64,000 nucleotides of DNA from Pampus argenteus (taxonomy: Eukaryota; Chordata; Actinopteri; Scombriformes; Stromateidae): NCBI GenBank assembly GCA_036937835.1, contig CM072880.1, positions 19,612,001-19,676,000 on the forward strand, written 5' to 3'. The notes below the pieces were generated by a model. It did not search any database and was not told the DNA's origin. It saw nothing but the letters and a program-made list of their open reading frames with translations. Positions 34,597 through 45,268 of the stretch are shown here, in pieces; position 1 is the stretch's first letter; the number at the start of each line of letters is the position of its first letter. The translations under genes were made by a program, and so were the position numbers.

Positions 34597-34624
34597 ATGT
34601 GTGTGTGTGTGCGCGCGCGCGCGC
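34597..34624. repeat. (TG)n(CG)n alternating purine-pyrimidine run
   Basis: ATGTGTGTG passing into GCGCGCGC, 28 bp of strict alternation, a sequence type prone to Z-DNA. Confidence 0.9.
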
Positions 34625-34776
34625 AGGCCGCCGTCATTGACGGAGCTGCTCCGTCACAGGTATATAATATTATTACACCGTCACCCCCTCAAAATGGAAA
34701 ACCGAAGCAATTCCTATGATGCAGCTTTTAAGTTGAATGCCATCGATCTGGCTATCCGTGAAGTAAACAGTAAGGA

Positions 34777-34835
34777 CACGTAAGCTTGCCGTTAATGAAT
34801 CTATGCCATAGATTCATTAACGGCAAGCTGACGTG
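34777..34835. repeat. 59-bp palindrome at the internal deletion
   Basis: Arms 34777-34805 and 34807-34835 are inverted with one mismatch and a 1-nt spacer; the innermost 23 bp are perfect (AGCTTGCCGTTAATGAATCT onward). The left arm reads KLAVNESM in the transposase pattern, so the right arm is an inverted second copy of coding DNA. Confidence 0.95.
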
Positions 34836-35706
34836 CAGCCGCGGTGAGACGATATGTGATGAAGATTATCTGACGCTGTTCAACTCTGACACTGAAGAGG
34901 ACGACTTCAGTGGCTTCAGTGCGCAGAAGAAATGAAGTGACAGTGGTTTGGTGTTCATTAGTTTTAAATGGTGAGGAGGAAGATAAATAGTGACGTGTGG
35001 CTTCATTTCATGAGAGAATGAAGCGACTTTAATAGTTGCGCAGTTGCGCTTTAACAGCGCTGTCACCTTTTCTCCCGCACACTGCACAATAATGGTTTCA
35101 GTACGCAGGAGGAAGATAAATAAAACCATCAATGACTTTTCTGTTTTGTTTATCAGCACTTTTATTGCCGCGTTTGATGCTGCTTTTATTGCGGCACTGT
35201 TCGTAAACAATCAGTTCAGTATATGAATAAACACTTATGTATCGGGGTATGTATATATCGGGGGCTTATAGTCCGGTGCGGTTTATATGTGACAAAATAT
35301 ATATTTCATTCAAATTTTAGTGGGTGCGCCTTATATTTAGGTGCACTCTATAGTCTGGAAAATAAGGTATTTAAAATTTTAAATTCATTCTTTGATCGGC
35401 AGTGATCGGCAATCGGCCGATCAATTTTTTTGGTGATCGGTATCGGTGATCGGCCCAAAAAATGGCGATCGGAGCATCTTTAATGAATATATATTTGAAC
35501 CATTCCAGTTGTAAAGTACAGTGGAACTATAGGAGCCTCTTAAAGTTTCAGGTTATGGAAAGCTCACGATGACAGGTTGTTGAGTTCCTGCAGTTGAACA
35601 GAACTAATAGAGATACAACTAATATTGTATTTCCCCTATGTTGGATGTTTATTTTAAATAGAACAGCAGTTTGCTGAAAACATGTAACATGAAACATGTA
35701 ACATGT

Positions 35707-36436
35707 TCTTCCTCAACAGAATCAACATTCTTTCTATACAAATTACAGTAAAGTAATAACTATACCATACTGTACAGACTGTCCATTTTGAGTCAGTCTT
35801 CCCTCTTCTGAGTTTGATGTGGAAATTCCGCTGAGGTACTAATGCTCCTCCACAGCTACAGGCCTCCAGCCTTCCTCTCAGTCAGCAGGAGATGTAGCTT
35901 GCAATTGATCAGCGGCCTGTCAGCAGCAGGAAAGCAAGCCTCCACCCTCTCACCGTCCCAGTTGTCCATGTGTCTGCCAGAAGCCTACACGCCTCCTCCC
36001 TCTCTCCCCATGCAGAGGTGCATTGAATTACAGCCTGAGGAGGAGGAGAGCTGGAACTCACATGCTAATAAAGTCCAGGCCTTCCAGGCTGAGAGTTTCC
36101 ACACACATTCACACCCTGGAGCGTTATTTGTCAAGAGTCACTGGATTCTACAATTATCAGGGTACTCAAATCCAGCCCACGCTTACCAAATAAAACATGA
36201 GCCAATGAGTTCAAACAGAATGATAACATGGGAGAAATTAAAATGTGGGTGCTGGTTAGAAGGTCTCAGCTCATTCTGCAGTGGCTTAACACTGTCGGCA
36301 TGAACTTTGAAATCTCAAACATACACCTCATCAATTTTGGTGAGAGGCCGGTGCAATGAACTGTTCAGGTCTGACACCACAGACGTAGCAGCAGAACAGT
36401 GCTGTAGCTGCACCCTGGGCTGATGAAAATGATGAC
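35707..36436. other. No gene recognised
   Basis: A 153-codon frame at 35842-36303 lies here but shows no domain, no splice-site support and no coding pattern that stands out; it is treated as chance. Confidence 0.35.
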
Positions 36437-36752
36437 CATTCTCATTTTATCATCCATTGTAATTTACTATAATTCATTGTGAGTGTACAATATGTGTGTG
36501 TTGATTTGTTCTGTACATGTGACATCATTACACGTCTGTCCTGGGAGAGGGATCCCTCCTCTGTGGCTCTTCCTGAGGTTTCTTCCACCTTTTTCCCTGT
36601 TAAAAGGTTTTTTGGTGGGCAAGTTTTTCCTCACTCGAATCGAGGGTCTAAGGACAGAGGGTGTCACTCCCTGTACAGATTGTAAAGCCCTCTGAGACAA
36701 ATGTATTTTGTGACTTTAGGCTATACAAATAAAATTTGATTTGATTTGATTT
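36437..36752 (+). mobile_element. L2 3' UTR fragment
   Basis: It starts at CATTCTCATTTTATCATC and ends with TTTGATTTGATTTGATTT. A four-base deletion (GTCC) is present beside ACACGTCTGTCCTGGG. Confidence 0.86.
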
Positions 36753-37775
36753 ATTTCTCACAAGTATTTGGCACAAAACTCTGACATGATTTTGGCCCCT
36801 GGCAGCATGTGCAGAGTGGAAGGGCACCACCAGGTTGATTTCTGCTTGCAACAAGCGAAGTCTGCAGGTCTGGTTGTGTTTTTATGCCTTCCTTTTAAGG
36901 GCCCTCTTCGGTTGCTGCGGTTACCATGCTTTTTTTGACTCCTCTATAATTGAGTCTTGCGTTTTCACCCTGGATTCCGCAGGCCTGCACAAAGCAGTGA
37001 TTATTCCTGAGCAGCGGACGGGTTGGGGGGGGGGGGGGGGGGGGGGGGGGGGCTTTGAATGAATGCCAATATATTTTCATGAAGCCTATTGGATGCTCAA
37101 TCTTTGTCTTCAACTTTCTGAAATCCTTGGGTGCCTGACTGAACAGCATAACAGATACAAGCTTGTCTGATCCACTTATCACAATGAGAGATGACTAAAT
37201 TTAACTAGTGCTCACTACACCATCAGTGAAAACCTCTTCATGGCTCTCATTTCTTCATTAGACAGCAAACATGCTTAACAGCATGAAAGCTATACAAACT
37301 ATTTAAAGCATTATAGAAAAACACAAAGACAAACAATTGTGTTTGAGGTCAGAAGACAGAAAGCTACATTTTAGTTTCATCTCTCTGGTAATTCAAGCTA
37401 TATAGATGCATAAATGTCTATGAAATAAAAATGAATTTCAGCTGTAGAAGTTTGTGGGGTGCTGTGTGTCTTCTGGAGGAGCTCCAGAGGTGCATATAGT
37501 ATATAGTCCAAAAGCAGACAAAGGAGATGCTCATCTAGTTCATTTAATTAATTCAGTTATCTATGTTAGATGTCTGTATATACAGTAGGGGCATGTTCAC
37601 ATACTGTTACTGTATACCTGTGCACACATTATTTTGGGATGTGGAAATGTGGAAATTATGTTTAAGCAAAAAATAAAATAGAATAAAATAAAATAGAATA
37701 GAATACATGTGATGTCATCAGAATTGTCTCAGTTTTGGGTCAGAGGGCACAATTTTAGAACACAAAGCCACAAAC
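36753..37775. other. No gene recognised
   Basis: Contains the G homopolymer at 37025-37052 and an AT-rich tract with AATAGAATAAAAT units near 37670-37705. Nothing else was recognised. Confidence 0.35.
37025..37052 (+). repeat. Poly-G run of 28 bases
   Basis: A continuous guanine run on the plus strand, preceded by GCGGACGGGTT. Confidence 0.95.
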
Positions 37776-38297
37776 GGCATTGAACATCACCCCTTTGATT
37801 TCTAGCTTCAGACTCGTCACTCTTTCTGACACTCTTTTTACCTCCAGGACAAACTCCTCCTTCAAGATAACTCCTACTACTAAGTGGTTCCACACACTGG
37901 ATGCTGTTTGGGCCGACAACCAACTTGTGTTGGATCCCAGCAGTGATCTGGATAGAAATCTGCATTTTAATGTTCATGTAAATGTGAAAGAAAATCAAAA
38001 ACAATAACAGCAATGATTCTATCGATGCTGTCCCACCATATTTTAACTTCAACAAACAGACCATAAAAATGATGATGAATATATATTTGAACCATTCCAG
38101 TTGTAAAATACAGTGGAACTATGGGAGCCTCTTAAAGTTTCAGGTTATGGAAAGCTCACGATGACAGGTTGTTAAGTTCCTGCAGTTGAACAGAACTAAT
38201 AGAGATACAACTAATATTGTATTTCCCCTATGTTGGATGTTTATTTTAAATAGAACAGCAGTTTGCTGAAAACATGTAACATGAAACATGTAACATC
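37776..38297. repeat. Local duplication, copy 2 (empty site)
   Basis: Uninterrupted counterpart of 34136-35706, in the same orientation about 3.6 kb away. It ends where an L2 tail begins (38297), whereas copy 1 continues with GTTCTTCCTCAACAG. Confidence 0.92.
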
Positions 38298-40278
38298 AAA
38301 TCAAATCAAATCAAATTTTATTTATATAGCCCAAAATCACAAAATACATTTGTCTCAGAGGGCTTTACAATCTGTACAGGGAGTGACACCCTCTGTCCTT
38401 AGACCCTCGATTCGAGTGAGGAAAAACTTGCCCACTAAAAAACCTTTTAACAGGGAAAAAGGTGGAAGAAACCTCAGGAAGAGCCACAGAGGAGGGATCC
38501 CTCTCCCAGGACGGACAGACGTGCAATGATGTCACATGTACAGAACAAATCAACACACACATATTGTACACTCACAATGAATAATAATGAATTACAATGG
38601 ATGATAAGAATAGGTTACAATGAATGATGAATTATTACAGTAGCAGCAAATCATTACATAACTAGTCTACTCTTAAAGGTGTTGATCGTGTCTGCCTCCC
38701 GAACACAGAGTGGTAGTTTATTCCACAGAAGAGGAGCTTGATAGCTGAAAGCTCTGGCTCCCAATCTACTTTTAGACACTATAGGAACCACAAGGAACCC
38801 ACCATCCTGGGAGCGCAATGTTCTAGTGGGGTGGTAAGGTACTATGAGCTCTTTTAAATATGATGGTGCCTGACCATGAAGAGCTTTGTAAGTTAGTAGA
38901 AGAATTTTAAATTCTATTCTAGATTTAACGGGTAGCCAGTGCAAGGAAGCCAAAATGGGAGAGATGTGATTTCTGATTTTGGTTCCTGTCAGAACACGTG
39001 CAGCAGCATTCTGAATCAGCTGCAAACTCTTAAGAGACTTATTAGAGCAGCCTGATAGCAAAGAGTTACAATAGTCCAGCCTAGAAGTAACAAATGCATG
39101 GACTAGTTTTTCTGCATCCGCTTCAGAAATGATGCGTCTGATTTTGGCAATGTTACGCAAGTGGAAGAATGCAGTCCTCGAAAGTTGTTTTATATAGTTA
39201 TTAAAGGACAAGTCTTGATCAAAAACAACGCCAAGATTTTTTACAGTGGAGCTGGTGGCCAGGGTGATCCCATCTAAGGCTAAATCTCTGGAATGATAGT
39301 TTCTAAGGTGTTTGGGTCCTATTACGAGAACTTCAATTTTATCTGAATTTAGCATCAGAAAATTGTGGGTCATCCAATTTTTTATGTCCTTAATGCATGC
39401 TTGAAGTCTAGTCAAGTGATTGGTTTCATCAGGCTTGATCGATAAATATAATTGGGTGTCGTCGGCATAACAGTGAAAGTTAATTGAATGATTCCTAATA
39501 ATGTTCCCTAAAGGAAGCATATATAAACTGAAAAGAAGTAGCCCTAATACAGAACCTTGTGGGACTCTATGAGAAACTTTGGTTTGCATGGAGGATTCAT
39601 CATGAACATGAACAAACTGAGAACGGTCTAGGAAATATGACTTAAACCAGCCTAGGGCGGTTCCTTTAATGCCAATTTGGTATTCCAGTCTCTGTAAGAG
39701 AATCTGATGGTCAATGGTGTCAAATGCGGCACTAAGATCTAATAGGACAAGTACAGAGATGAGTCCTTTGTCTGATGCCATTAGGAGGTCGTTTGTAACT
39801 TTAACTAGTGCTGTCTCTGTGCTATGATTTACTCTAAATCCTGACTGAAACTCCTCGAATAAACTGTTTGTGTGGAGAAAGTCACATAGTTGGTTGGCTA
39901 CGGCTTTCTCAAGTACCTTCGAGATGAATGAAAGGTTTGATATCGGTCTGTAATTGGCTAAAACCTCTTGATCTAGAGTTGGTTTTTTAAGAAGAGGCTT
40001 AATCACAGCTATTTTAAAGGACTGTGGTACATATCCTGATAATAAAGACAGATTAATCATATTCAATAAGGAAGGGCTAACTAAAGGTAATACATCTTTA
40101 AGCAGCCTGGTTGGGATGGGGTCTAAGAGACAGGTTGACGACTTAGATGAAGTAATTATTGTAGTTATTTGTTTAATGTCGACGGGAGAAAAGCAGTCTA
40201 AATATATGTCAGGTTTTATAGCTATTTCTAAACTTGCTGTATTTGAAATCAGATGAGTGCCTGTTGAGGGCAAAAGGT
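38297..40278 (-). mobile_element. L2-type LINE, 5'-truncated
   Basis: The tail begins at 38297 (AATCA units). The 3' UTR has lost the part with the tetranucleotide tract and joins ORF2 directly at about 38663. ORF2 reaches up to about 40278, where homology to the sister copies stops at GAGGGCAAAAGGT. Confidence 0.92.
38654..40278 (-). pseudogene. L2 reverse transcriptase, open but truncated at both ends
   Basis: A single open frame extends through 40459 on the minus strand, but only the part below about 40278 is L2. It holds the full RT: PISNLSFISKVLEK, DLSAAFDTIDHQILL, RVPQGSVLGLLLFS, catalytic CYADD, and the thumb region to TINTFKSRL. The endonuclease is absent (5' truncation) and the last about 11 residues are replaced after a 3' deletion. 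The first about 60 codons of the open frame come from unrelated flanking sequence. Confidence 0.85.
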
Positions 40279-40485
40279 TCCACAATTCCACAATTCTCCA
40301 CAATTTTAGAACACAAAACCCCAGTTTTATTGGTATGGAGTTGACAGGTATGGGTATTTTGAAGGCATATATATGGACCAAAACAGTGGAACATTTATTG
40401 AATTGAACTGTGAAACAACCTGCTGGTGTCACAACCATGACTGAACACTTTGTCTCCATCCAAATGTAACCAGTGATGACATGTA

Positions 40486-40678
40486 TAGCCGCATGTCGTC
40501 ATTTCACCGCTGGCTGTCGAGGTGGTGTCCAGATAATGATGTGGGCTTTAAAGATAATAGGACACCTTTCTGGGGAAAACCTGGTCTGATTAGGAGAGAC
40601 GGCATCCATCCCACTTTGGATGGAGCAGCTCTTATATCGAAAAACATGGCCAAGTTTATTAGTCGATCTAACCTGTGA
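40486..40678 (+). pseudogene. L2 ORF1, C-terminal end of SGNH-esterase-like domain
   Basis: About 63 codons ending FISRSNL before TGA. The block FWGKPGLIRRDGIHPTLDG contains the Asp-x-x-His type motif found near the end of SGNH/GDSL hydrolases, which are known in ORF1 of CR1/L2 elements. The rest of ORF1, including the catalytic Ser block, is absent because of 5' truncation. ORF2 begins about 70 bp downstream. Confidence 0.65.
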
Positions 40679-40747
40679 CAATCCAGAGTTGAGACCACGA
40701 AGCAGAGCTGCAGTCTTACACGCTTCTCTGCGCCTCCACTAGAGCAG

Positions 40748-43097
40748 TTGCCCACCCAATCATCTAGTATAGAGACTGTGTCTGCCCCCCGTCCACCTGC
40801 ATTATTTAAAGATAAAACAAACAGAAGAGGAGTAAATCATAAAAACCTGATAAAAATTAAATCAACATCTCCAAGAGTCCAAAACAAGATAATTAAATGT
40901 GGACTCTTGAATATTAGGTCCTTGTCCTCTAAAGCTGTTTTAGTAAATGAATTAATATCTGACTATGATATTGATTTATCCTGCCTCACTGAAACCTGGT
41001 TGCAGGAGGATGAATATGTTAGTTTAAATGAATCCACTCCCCCCAGTCATTGTAATACTCATATTCCTCGAAGTACTGGTCGAGGTGGTGGAGTTGGAGC
41101 CATATTTGACTCTAGTTTACTCATTAATCCTAAACCTAAACTAAATTATAATTCATTTAAAAGTCTCGTTCTTAGCCTGACTCACCCAACCTGGAAAACA
41201 TTACAGCCAATATTATTTGTTATATTATATCGAGCTCCAGGTCCTTATTCTGAATTTGTATCTGAATTTGCAGAATTTGCATCAGGCTTGGTCGTTAAAA
41301 CAGATAAAGTAATTATTGTAGGTGACTTTAATATTCATGTTGACAACCATAGTGATAGTCTTAGTACTGCATTTATCTCTTTGTTAGACTCAATTGGCTT
41401 CTGTCAGAGTGTAAATAAACCGACTCATTGTCTGAACCACACTCTTGACCTTGTACTCTCATATGGCATTGAAATTGATCATCTAATAGTCTTTCCACAG
41501 AATCTGACCATTTTTTAAATAACCTTTGAGTTCATACCATTGGACTATAAGCCTTTTTGCAGAAACTCCTACAGCTGATGTTTATCTGACAGTGCTGTAG
41601 CCAAATTTAAGGAAACGATTACTATAGTATTAAATTCAATGCCATGTCTTAATGTAACAGAGGACATAGCAGCTTCCTGTAGCCCCTCACACATAGATCA
41701 ACTTGTTAATAATACTACATACACATTACAGACAGCTCTTGACTCTGTTGCACCTCTGCAAAAGAAGACAATAAAACAGAGGAGGTTAGCACCATGGTAT
41801 AGCCAGCACACTCGCAAATTAAAGCTAAAGACCCCATCCCAACCAGGCTGCTTAAAGATGTATTACCTTTAGTTAGCCCTTACTTGTTGGATATGATTGA
41901 TCTGTCTTTATTATCAGGATATGTACCACAGTCCTTTAAAATAGCTGTGATCTTCTTAAAAAGCCAACTCTAGATCAATAGGTTTTAGCCAACTACAGGC
42001 CGATATCAAACCTTTCATTCATCTCTAAGGTACTTGAGAAAGCCGTAGCCAATCAACTATGTGATTTTCTCCAGACAAACAGCTTATTCGAGGAGTTTCA
42101 TTCAGGAGTTAGAGTAAATCATAGCACAGAGACCGCACCATTTAAAGTTACAAACAACCTCCTAATGGCATCAGACAAAGGACTCATCTCTGTACTTGTC
42201 CTATTAGATCTTAGTGCCGCATTTGACACCATTGACCATCAGATTCTCTTACAGAGACTGGAATATCAAATTGGCATTAAAGGAACCGCCCTAGGCTGGT
42301 TTAAGTCATATTTTTTTAGACCGATCTTAGTTTCTTCAAGGTAATGATGAATCCTCCATGCAAACCACAATTTTCTGATGCTAAATTCAGATAAAACTGA
42401 AGTTCTCGTAATAGGACCCAAACACCTCAGAAACTATCATTGCAGAGATTTAGCCTCAGACAGGATCACCCTGGCCTCCAGCTCCACCGTAAAAAATCTT
42501 GGAGTTGTCTTTGATCAGGATTTGTCCTTTAATGACTATATAAAACGACTTTCGAGGACTGCATTCTTCCACTTGCGTAACATTGCCAAAATCAGACGCA
42601 TCATTTCTCAAGTGGATGCAGAAAAACTAGTCCATGCATTTGTTACTTCTAGGCTGGACTATTGTAACTCTTTGTTATCAGGCTGCTCAAATAAGTCTCT
42701 TAAGAGTTTGCAGCTGATTCAGAATGCTGCTGCACGTGTTCTGACAGGAACCAAGATCAGAGATCACATCTCTCCCATTTTGGCTTCCTTGCACTGGCTA
42801 CCCGTTAAATCTAGAATAGAATTTAAAATTCTTCTACTAACATACAAAGCTCTACATGGTCAGGCACCATCATATCTAAAAGAGCTCATAGTACCTTACC
42901 ACCCCACTAGAACACTGCGCTCCCAGGATGGTGGGTTCCTTGTGGTTCCTATAGTGTCTAAAAGTAGATTGGGAGCTAGAGATTTCAGCTATCAAGCTCC
43001 TCTTCTGTGGAATAAACTACCACTCTGTGTTCGAGGGGCAGACACGATCAACACCTTTAAGAGTAGACTTAAGACTTTCCTTTTTGATAAAGCTTAG
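40748..43097 (+). pseudogene. L2 ORF2 with large internal deletions
   Basis: The endonuclease part (40748-41518; NIRSLSSKAVL, CLTETWLQEDEY, IIVGDFNIHV) is open, then stops at 41516-41518. Coding pieces continue at 41639-41872. A deletion follows KLKLK (about 41828) and removes the linker up to the RT. The RT start (about 41850-42360) has frame changes. A second deletion at about 42367 removes the segment holding the catalytic YADD. The thumb and C-terminus (42378-43097) are open. Confidence 0.85.
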
Positions 43098-43190
43098 AAT
43101 TAGGGCTGGCTCAGGTCATCCCTTAGTTATGCTGCCATAGGACTAAACTGCTGGGGGACTCACACACTCTCCCCTTCTCTCTCTCTCTCC

Positions 43191-43359
<169 letters not shown>

Positions 43360-43639
43360 ATGTTACTAACTAAACTTCTTCCCCGGAGTCTCTGTGCTCT
43401 CTCTTTCAGCAGGTTCTTGTGGACTGTGTCTGCTGCTGTGGTCCTGCGTGGCATCTTCTGCATGTGTTGTCACCGTCATCATTGTTACCATATCCCCATT
43501 ACAACTTATAGTTAGTTAATGATTTGCTACTGTGCATCTGTATCTCTGTTACGTGCCGTAGTGGGTGTGTGTCTTTTCTTCTGCTCTTGATTACAGGTAC
43601 CGCCCTTTCCCTCTCCTCCCTCAATCTCATGGCTGGTGA

Positions 43640-44092
43640 AAGAAAGAAAGCCCAGCAGAGTTAGTGTTTGGCTACCATGTGCGAGGTCCGTTAGCGGTTT
43701 TGAAGGAGCAGCTGGTGGGCAGCCACCCAAAACATACTAATGTTTTGGATTTTGTTTCCAAATGCAGAAAGCGCATGCAGGTTGCCTCGAAGCTGGCAAA
43801 AGAAGCCCTCTCCTCCGCTCAGGGTGGTATGAAGCAACGTTTTGACCGGAAAGCGGTGGAGCGGCAATTCCAGCCAGCTCAGCGTCAGGATGTGCTCAAC
43901 CTCATCACTGCATACCCCACTCTGTATGGTGATGTGCCATCCCGTACCAATGTGTTGGAGCATGACATCGACATGTACAACAGCAACCAGCGGTTGATGC
44001 GCTGGGCGCTCCAGGCCCAGCGTTACAACATTGTGGTTAAGCACAAGAGGGGGGCTGATAATCTGGTGGCCGACATGCTGTCCCGTGGGTAA
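43640..44092 (+). pseudogene. Gypsy pol fragments in non-standard order
   Basis: The frame begins with an integrase C-terminal region (VFGYHVRGPLAVLKEQL and GGMKQRFDRKAVERQFQPAQ). It continues without a stop into a piece resembling the linker that normally precedes RT (AYPTLYGDVPSRTNVLEHDI). It ends with the last part of RNase H (RLMRWALQAQRYNIVVKHKR, GADNLVADMLSRG). In Gypsy pol the order is linker, RT, RNase H, integrase, so the integrase piece is displaced to the front. No catalytic RT or integrase core is present. Confidence 0.75.
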
Positions 44093-44102
44093 GGACATCA
44101 TT

Positions 44103-44382
44103 GTGAATGTACAATATGAATGTACAATATGTGTTTGTTGATTTGTTCTGTACATGTGACATCCATTGCACAGCTGTCCGTCCTGGGAGAGGGATCCCTC
44201 CTCTGTGGCTCTTCCTGAGGTTTCTTCCACCTTTTTTCCCTGTTAAAAGGTTTTTTGGTGGGCAAGTTTTTCCTCACTCGAATCGAGGGTCTAAGGACAG
44301 AGGGTGTCACTCCTTGTACAGATTGTAAAGCCCTCTGAGACAAATGTATTTTGTGATTTTGGGCTATATAAATAAATTTGAA
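44103..44382 (+). mobile_element. L2 3' UTR inserted inside the Gypsy element
   Basis: A 280-bp, 5'-truncated L2 piece flanked by ATCATT (44097-44102 and 44383-44388). Its tail is very short (AATAAATTTGA). It is the third level of nesting: L2, then Gypsy, then L2. Confidence 0.88.
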
Positions 44383-44496
44383 ATCATTATGGGGGGGTCA
44401 CATAAGACAATTTCCAACTTTTAGAAAGTATTATTGTATGATTTGTAATTTTGCAGCTGTGTGGTGTACTAGAGGTTCTTTCTTATTGGTGGGGGG

Positions 44497-44907
44497 TGTT
44501 ACGTGCCGTAGTGGGTGTGTGTCTTGTCTTCTGCTCTTGATTACAGGTACCGCCCTTTCCCTCTCCTCCCTCAATCAGCTGATTGACTGATCAGCGCCGG
44601 TAGGCTATAACTGCCTACCGGGTGTCTCAGTGTGTGTGTGATCCCGCAGCAAGTGGTTCGTGGTGCGTGGTGGTGTGTTTCCAGAGAGAGTGGCTCATTG
44701 CGTGTGGCGTGTGACGTGTGATCGTTCCTGGCTCTCATCGTGACGTTTGAGGGAGCCTTTACTTTACGTTGTTCAACTTGTGTTTTTGAATAAATCCCTG
44801 CACTTGCAGTCGGTCCTTTGTTAATCCCCTTTGTTTTTGGGTCTTTTCTTTAATTGTTACTTCCCTGAATTCCCCTAGACTAAGTCTTGCCCTGTCGGGT
44901 CGTAACA
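44497..44907 (+). repeat. Gypsy 3' LTR
   Basis: 411 bp, TGTTACG to GTAACA. It contains TTTTTGAATAAATCCCTGCA, an AATAAA signal about 115 bp before the end. Confidence 0.9.
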
Positions 44908-45268
44908 ATCTCTATCACAAGTTTCACTGTTACTGTAATAATTCATCATTCATTGTAAACATTCTCATTTTATCATTATAATTCATTGTGAGTGTACAAT
45001 ATGTGTGTGTTGATTTGTTCTGTACATGTGACATCATTGCACGTCTGTCCGTCCTGGGAGAGGGATCCCTCCTCTGTGGCTCTTCCTGAGGTTTCTTCCA
45101 CCTTTTTCCCTGTTAAAAGGTTTTTTGGTGGTCAAGTTTTTCCTCACTCGAATCGAGGGTCTAAGGACAGAGGGTGTCACTCCCTGTACAGATTGTAAAG
45201 CCCTCTGAGACAAATGTATTTTGTGATTTTGGGCTATATGAATAAAATTTGATTTGATTTGATTTGAT

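Larger units (their letters stand above)
34584..35369 (+). mobile_element. Pogo-like (Tc1/mariner superfamily) deletion derivative inside the hAT element
   Basis: The right end reads GTGCACTCTATAGTCTGGAA then AATAAGGTA. The left end TATTATTTTCCGGATG resembles its inverse. A start at 34694 encodes MENRSNSYDAAFKLNAIDLA, the N-terminus of a pogo-type transposase with a helix-turn-helix, closed after 29 codons. DEDYLTLFNSDTEEDDFSGF (34855-34925) is the acidic C-terminal tail of such proteins. The whole catalytic domain between them is missing and replaced by a palindromic junction (34777-34835). Confidence 0.75.
34443..35482 (+). mobile_element. hAT element with 8-bp target duplication
   Basis: The 1,040-bp element is flanked by ATGAATAT (34435-34442 and 35483-35490). 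Its ends are inverted: TAGAGTTGCTCCGAT on the left and, reverse-complemented, TAAAGATGCTCCGAT on the right. Subterminal DNA is dense in GATCGGC/GCCGATC motifs on both sides. The paralogous sequence at about 38075-38085 has a single ATGAATAT and no insertion, which confirms both borders. It carries no hAT transposase; most of its interior is a nested pogo-like element. Confidence 0.95.
34136..35706. repeat. Local duplication, copy 1 (interrupted)
   Basis: 34136-34442 and 35483-35706 together match 37776-38297 at roughly 99 percent by eye, with five or six changes in about 520 bp. The unit covers the 5' end of the RTE remnant plus adjoining unique-looking DNA. Copy 1 is interrupted by the hAT insertion at 34443-35482. 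Confidence 0.92.
43547..44907 (+). mobile_element. Gypsy LTR element, shortened and rearranged
   Basis: The 1,361-bp insertion is flanked by the 5-bp duplication ATCTC (43542-43546 and 44908-44912). It starts TGTTACGTGCCGTAGTGGG and ends CGGGTCGTAACA. The 3' LTR is complete (44497-44907, 411 bp) and preceded by the purine tract GGTGGGGGG. Only the first 80 bp of the 5' LTR remain (43547-43626, one difference). The interior holds three pol pieces in an unusual order and an L2 fragment. It sits in the 3' UTR of the L2 at 40486-45268. Confidence 0.92.

Noticed and set aside
35842..36303. 153-codon plus-strand frame
   Set aside because: No recognisable domain, no splice sites or poly(A) signal in a sensible place; length is compatible with chance in this base composition.
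40279..40459. N-terminal extension of the 601-codon L2 frame as a novel fusion protein
   Set aside because: Homology to L2 ends at about 40278, and the extension is flanking DNA that happens to stay open.
45000..45200. A ~68-codon frame (start MYNMCVLICSVHVTSLHVC) and its antisense partner recurring at many places, for example 6510, 21880, 38365, 44992, 51693 and 62427
   Set aside because: They lie in the L2 3' UTR in every case. Recurrence follows from copy number of the repeat, and no domain or start context supports a protein.
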